Assembly: GCF_005405485.1 (NCBI RefSeq)
Contig: NZ_BJED01000007.1
Location: forward strand, 62,001 to 126,000
Reading direction: 5' to 3'
DNA: 64,000 nucleotides
From: Enterococcus hulanensis
Lineage (GTDB): Bacteria; Bacillota; Bacilli; Lactobacillales; Enterococcaceae
Below are positions 18,430 to 28,393 of this stretch, piece after piece. The notes under the pieces were generated by a model, which saw only the letters and a list, made by a program, of their open reading frames with translations, was not told the DNA's origin and searched no databases. How positions within the stretch are numbered: the first letter of the stretch is position 1; every line of letters starts with the position of its first letter. Made by a program: the position numbers and the translations under genes.

Positions 18430-21063
18430 TTATGCTAACCAGTTCGCTACCTCTGCTAATGCATCGGATAGACCTGCTGGATTCTTCCCGCCGGCTTGTG
18501 CCATGTCAGGACGACCGCCACCGCCGCCGCCAACTTTTGGAGCGATTGCTTTGATCAAATCACCGGCCTTCAAGCCTTTTTCATTCGCCGCTGGACTCAT
18601 TGCCGCAAGCAGATTGACCTTTTCGCCTTGTACTGTTCCTAAGACTAAGACATCAGATAAGGCTTTTTGTTTCCATTGATCGGCCAATTGACGCAACTGA
18701 TTCATGTCTTTGACGTTGACTTGTGCCGTGATCACGGTCGTGCCGTTGATTTCTTTCACGTCTTTGAAGACATCGCCAGCCTGTTGATTGGCTAATTTTG
18801 TCGCTAATTGTTCATTTTCTTTTTGCAGCTCACGTAATTGCTGCTGCAATTGTTCTGTCTTGCTGACCACTTCTTTGATTTGCGGAGATTTCACGATTTG
18901 GGCTACTTGCACCAATTGCTCTTCCTCTTCGCGGAATGCTTCATACGCTTCTTTGCCGGTCAATGCTTCGATCCGACGAACGCCTGCTCCGATCCCTGAT
19001 TCAGAAACGATTTTGAACAACCCAATGTCTTCAGTGTTCACCACATGGGTTCCGCCGCACAGCTCGATCGACCAATCGCCGATATTTACCACACGCACAT
19101 CATGTCCGTATTTTTCACCGAACAACGCCATCGCACCCATATTCTTCGCCGTGTCGATATCGGTTTCGATCGTCACCACTGGGATAGCCTCCCAGATTTT
19201 TTGGTTGACGATTTTTTCCATTTCCTTCAACTCAACGGCGGTTACTTGACCGAAATGCGTAAAGTCAAAACGTAAATGTTTGTCTGTAACCAATGACCCC
19301 GCTTGGTTGGCATGATCGCCTAAAACTTCTTTCAAGGCTTTATGCAGTACGTGAGTCGCTGTATGGTTTTTGATTACTTTATTGCGGAAGGCCGCATTTA
19401 CTTGCAGGAAGTATTTTTCGCCTTCTTTTAATGAAGCAAGCACTTCTACTGTATGCAGTGCTTGACCGTTTGGTGCTTTCTGGACATCTATCACATTCGC
19501 AATAATCTTGCCTGCTTGGTCAACGATGATTCCTTTATCAGCGATTTGTCCACCCATTTCAGCATAGAAAGGCGTTTCGGCAAAGATCACTTGGGCTTCC
19601 CCAACATTTACCGCAGATACCACGGCATTGTCTTGCAGGATGACGAGCAGTTCGCTTTCGACTTCTAAATGATCATAGCCGACAAATGTACTTTCTACTT
19701 TGATATCACCTAACAAGGCTGTTTGCACACCCATCGATTTTTCTGTCGTCCGAGCTGCACGAGCGCGTTCCTTTTGCGCCTGCATCTCAACGTCGAAGCC
19801 TTCATGATCGACTTTCAAGCCCTCATCTTCAGCGACCTCTTCGGTTAATTCCACTGGGAAGCCAAAGGTATCATAAAGCTTGAAGATCGCTTTTCCATCT
19901 AATGTTGTTTCATTCTTCGCTTTTAATTCAGCTAACACGCCATTTAGCATCGTTAATCCGTCGTTGATTGTTTCGTGGAAGCGTTCTTCTTCAGTACGAA
20001 CCACTTTTTCGATGAATGCTTCCTGCTGTTTCACCTCTGGATAGTAGCTCACCATGATTTCGCCAACTACTGGGACTAATTTGTATAAGAAGGCTTCATC
20101 GATTCCTAATTTCTTGCCATGCATCACTGCACGACGCAATAAACGCCGTAAAACATAGCCGCGACCTTCATTTGAAGGAAGTGCTCCATCCCCGATCGCA
20201 AAGGCTAACGAACGAATATGGTCAGCGATCACTTTGAAGGAAATATCTAACTGCTTATCAGTCGCATATTTCTTGCCGCTTAATTCTTCAACCTTGCCAA
20301 TGATCGGCAGGAATAAATCTGTTTCGAAGTTGGTTGGTGCATCCTGAATGATTGAGACCATCCGTTCAAGTCCCATCCCCGTATCAATGTTTTGATGAGG
20401 TAATGGTTCATAAGTTCCCTGCGGTGTATGATTGAACTCTGAGAAAACTAAGTTCCAGATTTCCAAGTAGCGTTCATTTTCGCCCCCAGGATAATTTTCA
20501 GGATCGTCCTCTGCTAAATCGTTAAACGCTTCGCCGCGGTCATAGAAAATTTCTGAATCGGGACCACTTGGGCCAGCGCCTAGATCCCAGAAGTTGTCTT
20601 CGATCTCAACGACATGATCCGCTGGAATACCGACCTCTTCTAACCAGATTCGTTTTGCTTCCTTATCTTCTGGATAAACCGTTACGTATAATTTGTCTGG
20701 ATCAAATCCGATCCAATCAGGTGACGTCAAGAATTCCCATGCCCATTCAATCGCTTCGACTTTGAAATAATCACCGATCGAGAAATTTCCCAGCATTTCG
20801 AACATTGTATGATGACGAGCGGTCTTTCCGACGTTTTCAATATCGTTAGTCCGAATCGATTTTTGCGCATTAGCGATGCGGGGATTTTCCGGTACGACAC
20901 TGCCGTCAAAGTATTTTTTCATGGTCGCAACACCTGAGTTGATCCATAGCAAGGTCGGGTCGTTGACTGGTACTAACGATGCACTTGGTTCGATCATGTG
21001 CTCTTTGGTTTTAAAGAAATCTAGAAACATTTGGCGCACTTCAGCGCTTGATAATTTTTTCAT
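18430..21063 (-). CDS. alaS: Alanyl-tRNA synthetase
   Basis: It charges tRNA-Ala and edits mischarged Ser/Gly. The 877-residue product has the class II catalytic core (residues 1-~250, opening [20 protein letters not shown]), the editing-domain zinc motifs [11 protein letters not shown] near residue 565 and [13 protein letters not shown] near residue 670, a coiled segment, and the C-terminal DHHA1 domain with a Gly-rich tail ([17 protein letters not shown]). It lies behind a T-box leader and a strong promoter, so it should be induced by uncharged tRNA-Ala. Confidence 0.97.
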   Translation of the reverse strand: MKKLSSAEVRQMFLDFFKTKEHMIEPSASLVPVNDPTLLWINSGVATMKKYFDGSVVPENPRIANAQKSIRTNDIENVGKTARHHTMFEMLGNFSIGDYFKVEAIEWAWEFLTSPDWIGFDPDKLYVTVYPEDKEAKRIWLEEVGIPADHVVEIEDNFWDLGAGPSGPDSEIFYDRGEAFNDLAEDDPENYPGGENERYLEIWNLVFSEFNHTPQGTYEPLPHQNIDTGMGLERMVSIIQDAPTNFETDLFLPIIGKVEELSGKKYATDKQLDISFKVIADHIRSLAFAIGDGALPSNEGRGYVLRRLLRRAVMHGKKLGIDEAFLYKLVPVVGEIMVSYYPEVKQQEAFIEKVVRTEEERFHETINDGLTMLNGVLAELKAKNETTLDGKAIFKLYDTFGFPVELTEEVAEDEGLKVDHEGFDVEMQAQKERARAARTTEKSMGVQTALLGDIKVESTFVGYDHLEVESELLVILQDNAVVSAVNVGEAQVIFAETPFYAEMGGQIADKGIIVDQAGKIIANVIDVQKAPNGQALHTVEVLASLKEGEKYFLQVNAAFRNKVIKNHTATHVLHKALKEVLGDHANQAGSLVTDKHLRFDFTHFGQVTAVELKEMEKIVNQKIWEAIPVVTIETDIDTAKNMGAMALFGEKYGHDVRVVNIGDWSIELCGGTHVVNTEDIGLFKIVSESGIGAGVRRIEALTGKEAYEAFREEEEQLVQVAQIVKSPQIKEVVSKTEQLQQQLRELQKENEQLATKLANQQAGDVFKDVKEINGTTVITAQVNVKDMNQLRQLADQWKQKALSDVLVLGTVQGEKVNLLAAMSPAANEKGLKAGDLIKAIAPKVGGGGGGRPDMAQAGGKNPAGLSDALAEVANWLA

Positions 21064-21080
21064 CTGTTCTCCTCTTTTCT

Positions 21081-21300
21081 AAAAAAAATAAAAACTACCA
21101 CTGCAGTCAAGGACGAAAACTCGCGGTACCACCTTGATTGCAATGATAGTTTGATCATTACCTCTTCAGCTCGCTAACGCTGAGCAGCGTTGATTTTTCA
21201 ATCAAAAATTGTCGGGAGCAATCTATTCTTCGCAGCGTGCAGCTTTCAGCAATCGTGCACTTTCTGTGGAAGCGTAAGAAATAAACCATATCCTTTTTAG
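21081..21300 (-). promoter_or_regulatory. T-box riboswitch of alaS
   Basis: The leader contains the T-box sequence AAGGTGGTACCGCGAG (minus strand, 21120-21135), which pairs with the acceptor end of uncharged tRNA in known T-boxes. A terminator follows: CTATCATTGCAATCAAGG with CCTTGACTGCAGTGGTAG (arms 21095-21149) and a long T-run. The upstream ~150 nt can form stem I. The specifier should be an alanine codon (GCN); several GCT triplets occur and I cannot place it without folding. Confidence 0.9.
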
Positions 21301-21329
21301 AGTATAGAAAAAAGTCCGTCAAAAGTCAA
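21301..21329 (-). promoter_or_regulatory. alaS promoter
   Basis: TTGACT (21324-21329) and TATACT (21301-21306) with 17-bp spacing on the minus strand, directly upstream of the T-box leader and directly downstream of the preceding gene's stop codon. Confidence 0.8.
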
Positions 21330-21330
21330 A

Positions 21331-22383
21331 CTAGAGCTTGATTAAAATTGCCTTGCGGTACAAATACTCACTTGGCGACAGCACTTCTTCGTGGAGCATC
21401 GTCGTGTTGTTGCTGAAATAACTGGACAACGGCAGAAAATCAACGATCGGGATGCCTACTTGATTTTTCTTATTCGTCAGCTTCAATACACCGGGATCTT
21501 CCGTGATCTCGAAACGTTCCATCGACGTATCGAAAAACAAGCCGAACATATTTGCCTGCTCCATCATTTTGCGAACATTTTTCCCACGATAAGGGTCAGT
21601 TACGTTCAGATCGTTGCCCCAGCGGAACAATCGGCGGCTGCCTGCTCCATTGACATATTCCCATTGATCTTCCGTCAATAAGTCAAAATTTTTCTTACGG
21701 ATTTTTTTACGCAGACTGCTATACGTATGCTTCTCATGACTAAATACATGATAGCTGTCAGAATGAGGCACCATTTCGATATACCAGCGGTCCTCTTTCA
21801 AGACATTTTTAGGAAATGACCAAGTCATGCTTTCTTCTGAGGTCAAATTAGGCGATAATACCTCTTTGATTTCTTCTTCATAGGTCGAAAACTGATCCGC
21901 TTCGCCGGAAAAGCTTCCGGTCACCGCATCATAGATTCCTAAATAATTCGTTCCAGCCGGCAAGGCATAACGCTGAACGAACATTGGCGGAATCTTAACC
22001 TTGCGCAGACTAGTGGTTTTATCATTGATCAATTCCCCCAGCGAATCCACGTCAAAAAAGTTGTATTGACCGCGCAATTCCTGTGGGATCGTAATTTCTT
22101 GAGAGTTTGGTGCTGTTTCTAATAAAGATAGGCCTTTCGTTCCTAAATTCCAGCCTAAGATCGCATCTTTGTTTCCGGGAATAAAGACAAATTCCTCTTC
22201 ATCGATCAATAGCTGAAATGTTTGACACTTGATACCGTACAGATCAAAATCCTTCAATTCAATATCTGAAATCTTCATCAACGGATTCACAAAATGAAGC
22301 AATAGCTGGCTTAATAACGTTCGCTTCTCCTTGGGATTCAGTCGTTTCCAATAGGACCAGTCCAATTGATCTAATAAGTTCAT
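21331..22383 (-). CDS. Protein of unknown function with SUMF1-like C-terminal segment
   Basis: A 350-residue soluble protein. The C-terminal half contains LTEDQWEYVNGAGSRRLFRW followed by GN, which matches the pattern of the formylglycine-generating/SUMF1 fold (TEAEWEYAARGG...WGN). The paired cysteines needed for oxidase activity in that family are not visible here, so a binding or structural role is more likely than catalysis. The N-terminal half (DLYGIKCQTFQLLIDEEEFV) was not recognised. ATG at 22383 follows GGAGGAGG at 11 nt. Single gene, divergent from the GNAT. Confidence 0.65.
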   Translation of the reverse strand: MNLLDQLDWSYWKRLNPKEKRTLLSQLLLHFVNPLMKISDIELKDFDLYGIKCQTFQLLIDEEEFVFIPGNKDAILGWNLGTKGLSLLETAPNSQEITIPQELRGQYNFFDVDSLGELINDKTTSLRKVKIPPMFVQRYALPAGTNYLGIYDAVTGSFSGEADQFSTYEEEIKEVLSPNLTSEESMTWSFPKNVLKEDRWYIEMVPHSDSYHVFSHEKHTYSSLRKKIRKKNFDLLTEDQWEYVNGAGSRRLFRWGNDLNVTDPYRGKNVRKMMEQANMFGLFFDTSMERFEITEDPGVLKLTNKKNQVGIPIVDFLPLSSYFSNNTTMLHEEVLSPSEYLYRKAILIKL

Positions 22384-22453
22384 AAATCTTTCTGCCTCCT
22401 CCAACACTCATATGTTAGAATTATACCATTATCATAAAGAAATGAGGAATGAG

Positions 22454-22891
22454 ATGAAGGAATATTTTGGCGCATCGCCAGAACTACAAGCCGCCGCATT
22501 TTATTTACGTTATCAAATTTTTGTTTTAGAACAAAATATTTTACCAGAATTGGAATTCGATAAATTAGATACCCCCGATCGGCAATACCTCGTTCTCTTT
22601 GACGAGCAGCAGCCAGTTGCAACTGTTCGCTACCAAAAGCTGGATGATCAAACATTAAACCCCGATCGCTTATGCGTTCATGCGAATTATCGTGATCAGC
22701 AGTTAGGTTCAAGGCTCTTAGAATATATCGAAAATCGCGCGATCCAAGAAGGCTGCCGTTATTCGATCCTATCAGCTGAAGTCACCGCCCAGACCTTCTA
22801 TGAAAAACGCGACTATCATGTCATTTCCGATATTTTCCAAGAGGACGGCATCGCCTGTATCAAAATGAAAAAAACACTTGTATCCGAGTAA
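22454..22891 (+). CDS. GNAT-family N-acetyltransferase
   Basis: A 145-residue acetyl-CoA-dependent transferase. The YLRYQIFVLEQN opening, the PVATVRYQKL strand and the acetyl-CoA loop NYRDQQLGSRLLEYIENRA (residues ~78-96) are typical of the ElaA/YjcF-like GNAT group. ATG at 22454 has a GAGG SD 6 nt upstream; earlier in-frame codons to 22412 do not. Substrate unknown. It ends in a bidirectional terminator shared with cshB. Confidence 0.85.
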   Translation: MKEYFGASPELQAAAFYLRYQIFVLEQNILPELEFDKLDTPDRQYLVLFDEQQPVATVRYQKLDDQTLNPDRLCVHANYRDQQLGSRLLEYIENRAIQEGCRYSILSAEVTAQTFYEKRDYHVISDIFQEDGIACIKMKKTLVSE

Positions 22892-22913
22892 TCGATGGAT
22901 ACAAGTGTTTTTC
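22868..22913. terminator. Bidirectional terminator between the GNAT gene and cshB
   Basis: ACACTTGTATCC and GGATACAAGTGT form a 12-bp stem (22874-22908) with A-run on the left and T-run on the right, so both converging genes can use it. The left arm is inside the last codons of the GNAT gene. Confidence 0.85.
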
Positions 22914-24263
22914 TTATGAATTTGAACGTTTTTTATTTTTACGAACGCTGCGTTCTTCTTGGCGTCGCGTTTGACGACGTTTTTGTTTATTCGATTCGGA
23001 GATGGCCCGATCAATTTTCTTCTTATAGCCCGGTTTGATCTTTTTCTTAGATTTTTTGACCAATCCGATCAAGGTTGGGTCCAGCTCATCTTTTGATTTT
23101 TCGCGTTTTTTACGACGATTGCGATCATAGGTATCGACGATCTCGCCGTTTTTGATTTCCTTCGGCTGGAAAGTCACGCCAGTATTCTCGATCAAGCTAA
23201 CATCATTTTCATCACTTGGACCGTATAAAGTGATCGCTGTACCAGATAACCCATTCCGCCCCGTTCTGCCGACACGATGGATGAAGAAACTCAAATCCTG
23301 CGGTATTTCCGCATTGATAACATGCGATACACCTTCGATATCGATCCCGCGAGCAGCTAAATCAGTTGCTACGACATATTGATATTCCAGATTCTGCACT
23401 TGACGCATCACACGCTTACGTTCACGAGGAGAAATATCTCCGTGGATCTTCGCAACTTTTAATCCTTGAGCTTTCAGATAGTTGCTGATTTCATCAACGT
23501 GCTGCTTCGTATTCGCAAAAACGATCGCCAGATATGGATGTCCGATCGTCAATAATTGATAGATCAGACGATTCTTGTCTTGACCTTTTGTTGAGATCAG
23601 CCAGTTTTCGATCGTGTCAGAGATCACTGCTTTTGATTTGATTTCTTCGATTACTGGATTTTCCATATATTTCAATAGGAAAGGACGCAGTTTTTCTGGA
23701 ATCGTCGCAGAAAAGACCAGCATTTGTAACTGTTTCGGCAAACGACCAGCGATTTGATCGACCTCCGTCAAGAAGCCCATGTCCAAGGTCATGTCCGCTT
23801 CGTCAACAACAAAGTATTCCGCTGTATGAACCTTCAGTGCCTGTTCGTTCATCATATCCAGAATTCGACCGGGCGTTCCGATAGCGACATGAGGCTGGTG
23901 TGCTCCCAGCTTATCAACTGAACGCTGTTTATCTGTCCCGCCGACAAAATTTGTTACGCGGATTTCCTGTGGAGAAAATTTAGCGATCTGCACCGCTGCT
24001 TGATAGATTTGACTCGCTAGTTCGCGACTTGGTGCCGTGATGACCACTTGCACTTCATCTTTTGCCGGATCAATATTATTCATTAATGGTAGTAAAAATG
24101 TATGTGTCTTCCCTGATCCAGTTTGGGATTGGCCGACAACATTTCTTTTCTTTTTGATTAAAGGGATTAATTTGTCTTGAACCGGTGTTGGTTCAGTAAA
24201 ACCTTTATCCTTAATAGCCTCAAGAATAAACGGCTGGAAATTAAATGATTCAAAAGTTCGCAT
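22914..24263 (-). CDS. cshB: DEAD-box RNA helicase
   Basis: An ATP-dependent RNA helicase, likely for cold adaptation, ribosome assembly or mRNA decay. The 449 residues show the Q motif (FTEPTPVQDKLIP), motif I GQSQTGSGKT near residue 48, motif II VVDEADMTLDMGF near residue 152, SAT near residue 185, and motif VI HRVGRTGRNG near residue 335. The C-terminal ~65 residues are Lys/Arg-rich, as in CshB. Its start overlaps the VanZ-RDD gene by 14 nt; SD AGAGGT. Confidence 0.92.
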   Translation of the reverse strand: MRTFESFNFQPFILEAIKDKGFTEPTPVQDKLIPLIKKKRNVVGQSQTGSGKTHTFLLPLMNNIDPAKDEVQVVITAPSRELASQIYQAAVQIAKFSPQEIRVTNFVGGTDKQRSVDKLGAHQPHVAIGTPGRILDMMNEQALKVHTAEYFVVDEADMTLDMGFLTEVDQIAGRLPKQLQMLVFSATIPEKLRPFLLKYMENPVIEEIKSKAVISDTIENWLISTKGQDKNRLIYQLLTIGHPYLAIVFANTKQHVDEISNYLKAQGLKVAKIHGDISPRERKRVMRQVQNLEYQYVVATDLAARGIDIEGVSHVINAEIPQDLSFFIHRVGRTGRNGLSGTAITLYGPSDENDVSLIENTGVTFQPKEIKNGEIVDTYDRNRRKKREKSKDELDPTLIGLVKKSKKKIKPGYKKKIDRAISESNKQKRRQTRRQEERSVRKNKKRSNS

Positions 24264-25416
24264 GTTCTACCTCTTTCTTTAATAACGTACTAATCGTATA
24301 CGTGTGACTCGCTTTATCATGGAATAGGCGGGTTTTTCTTCTTATGAGAGCATACAATAAGTTGAATAGAAATAAAAGTAAAATTCCTAAACTCATCATG
24401 CCGAATGTAACATAAGCAATAAAAACCGAGTGATTATTGGTTGGCAAATGGGTCATGGTATAGTTAAAAATCTGCAGCAAACCATAAAGCAGCAAATAAA
24501 ACGCGCTGTATCTTTTTACTAAACTCCACAGCCGAATATGTTCTCTATCCTGCTCTACAACCTTGATACGAACGACTTTCTTGCCAATTGTCTGACCGTT
24601 CCACAAATACATCAGCAGCATAAAATAGAGCATGACAGCTAAAGTAAAGCTGGCGATCGGATAATTAAAAAGTGCTCTGAGATTCGCTGGTAAAATATTC
24701 GTAAAAAATTTTAATAAACTGCTGAGAAAGCCAATCGCGATCCAATCAATCACCAGCGCCACAAAACGTCTCAATAACGTTACCTGCTGACCTTTGGCTA
24801 ATGATTCCGAATCCAGCTCGCTTCTTGTTGGCAAGAAAAAGGTAAACAACGGTGCACACACAAATCCGAAAGTCCCGCCTAACGTATTATGCAATAAATC
24901 ATTTACATCGAACAAACGATAAGGCCGCGGATAAATAAAATACAAACCGCTTAATTGGGTCAATTCGAAAAATAAAGACAGCGCAAAGCTTGCCAGTATC
25001 GTCTTCCCCAGAGAAAATTTAAAATAATACCGGCAATATACACCAAATGGAAACAACAAAAAAATATTAAAAACAGGTTCAAGGAAAACACTTTGCTTCA
25101 TTGCAGGCAGATAAGTGTTGGGATTATTCAGCTGCAACACCGTTTGATTGATAAAATTTTCCCATGACTGGAATAAATGCAGTTCATAACACGGACCGGT
25201 CATTTGCGCCACAACACTAATGCTTGGCAATGGCAAGATCACTAAGTAATAGGCACATAATAAATAGAAGACAAATGAATACAAAATGAGGCTTCTTAAT
25301 TTTCCTAATTGGCCGTATTTACGATAGTAATAGATTAAAAAAGGCGCCGTAATCAGCATTGCTAAGAACGGAAACGTGATGATTGCTGCTCTAATTGGAA
25401 AAATGTAGCTGTTCAT
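24250..25416 (-). CDS. VanZ-like and RDD two-domain membrane protein
   Basis: A 388-residue polytopic membrane protein. Residues ~1-190 fit the VanZ family (FNIFLLFPFGVYCRYYFKFS, SLFFELTQLSGLYFIYPRPYR, DVNDLLHNTLGGTFGF). Residues ~210-385 fit the RDD family (LLRRFVALVIDWIAIGF, GQTIGKKVVRIKVVEQD). VanZ proteins are linked to low-level teicoplanin resistance, and RDD proteins to transport, but neither function can be asserted. It overlaps cshB by 14 nt and probably shares its transcript. SD GAGGGAG. Confidence 0.8.
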   Translation of the reverse strand: MNSYIFPIRAAIITFPFLAMLITAPFLIYYYRKYGQLGKLRSLILYSFVFYLLCAYYLVILPLPSISVVAQMTGPCYELHLFQSWENFINQTVLQLNNPNTYLPAMKQSVFLEPVFNIFLLFPFGVYCRYYFKFSLGKTILASFALSLFFELTQLSGLYFIYPRPYRLFDVNDLLHNTLGGTFGFVCAPLFTFFLPTRSELDSESLAKGQQVTLLRRFVALVIDWIAIGFLSSLLKFFTNILPANLRALFNYPIASFTLAVMLYFMLLMYLWNGQTIGKKVVRIKVVEQDREHIRLWSLVKRYSAFYLLLYGLLQIFNYTMTHLPTNNHSVFIAYVTFGMMSLGILLLFLFNLLYALIRRKTRLFHDKASHTYTISTLLKKEVEHANF

Positions 25417-25530
25417 AAAACTCCCTCATTTGATAGAATCTCGTACTGACTATTCGAATCAGCAAGGCTTTTTTTAGTATTGTGGTAAAATAGAAACAAA
25501 TTCGAAAATTTTTAAGGAGGTAAAACTTGC

Positions 25531-25845
25531 ATGCTTAATCCGCTTTTCGCCTTTGGCGTTCCCGCGGCTCTGATGGTCGCATATATGATTTTCTATTTTG
25601 CGAAACGAATGAAAAATAGTGATTATCGACGTTTTGCTTTAACCTTGATTGCAGTTTTTTTAACAACTTTCAGCTATCAAGTCTATAACTATAGCCAAAC
25701 AGTCATCGCGCTTACTTCGGCAGAAAGTTTTCAAAAAAACTTTGGTTACAGCCAAGGCCGCTTGATCGTCCCGTTTGTACTCGGTGCGATCCTCACCGTG
25801 ATCAACGTGTACTATCTTTTTCGCCAATTCAGAAAAAAAGAATAA
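25531..25845 (+). CDS. Small membrane protein of unknown function
   Basis: A 104-residue protein with three hydrophobic stretches (residues ~5-24, ~36-56 and ~78-97) and a basic C-terminus (YLFRQFRKKE). The family was not recognised. AAGGAGG lies 10 nt before the ATG, and an extended -10 TGGTAAAAT is seen about 45 bp upstream, so it is expressed as a single gene. It converges on the next gene across a shared hairpin. Confidence 0.65.
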   Translation: MLNPLFAFGVPAALMVAYMIFYFAKRMKNSDYRRFALTLIAVFLTTFSYQVYNYSQTVIALTSAESFQKNFGYSQGRLIVPFVLGAILTVINVYYLFRQFRKKE

Positions 25846-25865
25846 CAGGATTTCCTGTTATTCTT
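25838..25865. terminator. Bidirectional hairpin between convergent small genes
   Basis: AAGAATAACAGGA and TCCTGTTATTCTT form a perfect 13-bp stem with a 2-nt loop; it overlaps the coding ends of both neighbours, with A-run left and short T-run right. Confidence 0.75.
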
Positions 25866-26205
25866 CCAAATCAAAGAATTTGATTTCTACATTATCTAAT
25901 AATTTCAAAGTGTTCAAGTCTAAATTGACCCACTGTTTTGGTACAGGTTGGTAATTGTTATCCTCAAAAGACCTTTCGATTTCATTCAAAAGTTGTTCTG
26001 GCGTTCCAAAAAAGCTTCGATCTTTTTCAAGCAAGACATTGATCAATGCCGGATTCTCCACTAAGAAATAATCCTCTTGATATTTATATAAAATCACCTG
26101 ATACGTTTTGTTCGTCAGTTGACAGCGAATAGCAAATAATCCTTCAGACAATCTTGGCATTTTTTCTAAAACTTCTTCGGGACTCAAGAATTCACGATGC
26201 AGCAT
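25858..26205 (-). CDS. Hypothetical protein, 115 residues
   Basis: A soluble, acidic protein (LLNEIERSFEDNNYQPVPKQ, LLDNVEIKFFDLEE) with no membrane segment or recognised domain. The ATG is preceded by an AGGAGG-type SD (GAGGAACTCTGA). It stands alone between two hairpins. Codon structure and SD support a real gene; no function is proposed. Confidence 0.6.
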   Translation of the reverse strand: MLHREFLSPEEVLEKMPRLSEGLFAIRCQLTNKTYQVILYKYQEDYFLVENPALINVLLEKDRSFFGTPEQLLNEIERSFEDNNYQPVPKQWVNLDLNTLKLLDNVEIKFFDLEE

Positions 26206-26315
26206 TCAGAGTTCCTCCTAACCATAAACATTATAGGAGAAAAAGAAGTTCACTGGAAATAATTTGTCTTGCCTCAAGGATTTTTTTACTTTATTCCGCC
26301 GTTTTTACTTCACTT

Positions 26316-26963
26316 TTATGATAAATTCCATTCAGCATAAAAAGTTTCTAAAAAATTTTCCATAAAAGCCTTCCTACGCTGAGCTTCCAATTTACCTGCT
26401 TGAGTATTCATCGTTGCCGGCAATTTAAAAAGCTTTTCATAAAAATGATTGATCACTGTGCCTTTTTTACGATAGTCCTGCTTGCTTTTGAACTCCTGCG
26501 GGTGAATATTCGGATCATATAAAGGACTTTGTGTATGGCCGCCATAATAAGCAGTCCGCAGAATACCGATCGCTCCTAATGCATCGATCCGATCCGCATC
26601 CTGAACGATTTGCCCGGCGATCGTCAAATCAGCCTTTCCCTTCTCAATCTCCTGCGAAAAAGAGATATTTTCGATGATCTCAAAAACTTCTTGTATATTA
26701 TCTGCAGAAAAATCGAGTTCTTTTAAAAACTTTTTAAGACTCTCTTTTTCAGTATCGACATCGGCAACGATCTTATCGTCGATCACATCATGAAGATAAC
26801 TAGCCGTCTCAATAATCAGCGTGTCAGAAACGCCCTCTTGTTCAGCAAGCTTCGCCGCAATTTTTGCGACACGCTCCACATGATAAAAGTCATGACCGCT
26901 GCGATCGTCTCCCAGCTTTTCCTTTGCATAATTGCGAATGGCTTCTATTTTATTGTTCTGCAT
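26316..26963 (-). CDS. HD-domain phosphohydrolase
   Basis: A 215-residue metal-dependent phosphohydrolase of the YpgQ/YedJ type. The HD-fold ligands are visible: H in GHDFYHVERVAKIA near residue 27, HD in SYLHDVIDD near residue 60, and D in IVQDADRIDALGAIGI near residue 127. ATG at 26963 is chosen (GAGAG 3-7 nt upstream); the frame extends to 27077 inside the upstream gene but without an SD. It overlaps the methyltransferase gene by 14 nt. Substrate, perhaps a nucleotide, is unknown. Confidence 0.82.
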   Translation of the reverse strand: MQNNKIEAIRNYAKEKLGDDRSGHDFYHVERVAKIAAKLAEQEGVSDTLIIETASYLHDVIDDKIVADVDTEKESLKKFLKELDFSADNIQEVFEIIENISFSQEIEKGKADLTIAGQIVQDADRIDALGAIGILRTAYYGGHTQSPLYDPNIHPQEFKSKQDYRKKGTVINHFYEKLFKLPATMNTQAGKLEAQRRKAFMENFLETFYAEWNLS

Positions 26964-28116
26964 CTGCTCTCGGCTTTCTTGGTGGACGCTCGCCCCAATA
27001 TTGGAATAGATCCGTTCGGATGGCCCCGTTGTATAATTTTCTTTTCTTCGTCGCTTTAGCGCCATAATACTCTTCAAAAGCCAAGTCGCTGGTTAAGATA
27101 TACTTGCTCCATGTTTTTAATGGACGGAAAACTTCTCCCATCTCATGATACAAAATACGAACCTGTTCTTCTTCACCTAAGCGTTCCCCATAAGGCGGGT
27201 TAGCTACGATCACACCATAATTTTTCTCTGTTTTGAAATCTTTGACTGCCCGCTGCTTGAAATCAATTGAATCGCCTAAACCAATCTCTTCGGCATTCGC
27301 ACGAGCGATCTCGATCATTCGTTCATTGATATCCGAACCTGCGATATCTAATTCAATATCATAATCGGCCGCTTCATCAGCCGCAGTACGTACTTTATCG
27401 AATACTGCCGAATCAAACCAATCCCACGCCTCGCATGCAAAATCACGATTAAAACCAGGAGCGATATTGTGACCGATCAGTGCCGCTTCGATACATAAGG
27501 TACCTGATCCGCAAACAGGATCATAAAAAGGACGATCCTTGCGCCAATTAGTCAACATCACTAAGGCAGCCGCCATATTTTCTTTTAAAGGCGCTCCACC
27601 TTTTTCCAAACGATAGCCTCGTTTGAACAAACTAGGTCCTGTCGTGTCGATGGTCAAAACAACATGATCCTTCAGTAAAGCAACTTCCAATTGGAAAAAT
27701 GCTCCTGTTTCAGGCAGCGGTACACGCGCTGGTCGATGATACACTTCACGCAAACGCTCAACGATCGCTTTTTTGGTGATCGATTGGCAATCAGGAACAC
27801 TATAAAGCTTCGACTTAATCGAACGACCTGCCACTGGGAACTCCGCATCCATCGGTAAATAATCCTCCCAAGGAATCGCTTTGACCTTTTCGAACAATTC
27901 GTCAAAGGTAAATGCGTCAAACTCGTCAACGATAATCTTTACTCGATCCGCTGTGCGCAACCATAAGTTGGCTGTAGCGATTGTTTCCATGTCGCCTTTA
28001 AATCGTGCCCGGCCATTTTCCACCTGACACTCGATTCCTAAATCTCTCAGCTCTTTGCCTACTAACGCCTCGATACCTGCCGCGGCTGTGGCAATCAAAT
28101 TATATTGTTTTTCCAT
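26950..28116 (-). CDS. rlmL: THUMP-domain class I methyltransferase (RlmL-like, YpsC)
   Basis: A SAM-dependent RNA methyltransferase, by family a 23S rRNA guanine-N2 enzyme. Residues ~1-150 carry a ferredoxin-like and THUMP RNA-binding part; residues ~160-375 the Rossmann methyltransferase with DPVCGSGTLCIEAALIG and the catalytic VANPPYGERLGEE. The 388-residue length equals the N-terminal half of the E. coli fused RlmL. ATG at 28116 has AAAGGAG 5 nt upstream. It lies downstream of gpsB-rnpB, as in Bacillus. Exact target base is inferred. Confidence 0.88.
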   Translation of the reverse strand: MEKQYNLIATAAAGIEALVGKELRDLGIECQVENGRARFKGDMETIATANLWLRTADRVKIIVDEFDAFTFDELFEKVKAIPWEDYLPMDAEFPVAGRSIKSKLYSVPDCQSITKKAIVERLREVYHRPARVPLPETGAFFQLEVALLKDHVVLTIDTTGPSLFKRGYRLEKGGAPLKENMAAALVMLTNWRKDRPFYDPVCGSGTLCIEAALIGHNIAPGFNRDFACEAWDWFDSAVFDKVRTAADEAADYDIELDIAGSDINERMIEIARANAEEIGLGDSIDFKQRAVKDFKTEKNYGVIVANPPYGERLGEEEQVRILYHEMGEVFRPLKTWSKYILTSDLAFEEYYGAKATKKRKLYNGAIRTDLFQYWGERPPRKPRADAEQ

Positions 28117-28209
28117 AAATACTCCTTTGTTATTCATTTATCTTTATAATGCCGTTTATCAAAAATCGAATTTAAGCATAGTTAGATGAACTTGATTTGC
28201 AATACATTA

Positions 28210-28271
28210 ATAGTAAGAATTTCTCGTACGCATATGATTCCGCTGATCGCTCTAAAGTGTAAAGTAAAGTC
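28210..28271. repeat. Diverged hairpin repeat, copy A
   Basis: Shares TCGTACGCAT and CTAAAGTGTAAAGT-type segments in the same order with copy B at 28394-28478 (about three quarters identical over ~48 bp by eye). In this copy the outer arms no longer pair well. Confidence 0.6.
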
Positions 28272-28393
28272 AACTCTTTATCATCGTTGACATACCATTC
28301 TGCTAAACCGTGTAATCAATTATTCAATATCGAATTAAGCTCTTTAAACACTGCAAAAAGCAGAACTGGCAACTCGCAGCTAGCTCATTAGTA

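Noticed and set aside
18788-19249. 153-codon plus-strand frame opposite alaS
   Set aside because: Mirror-strand shadow of alaS; no SD, promoter or family match.
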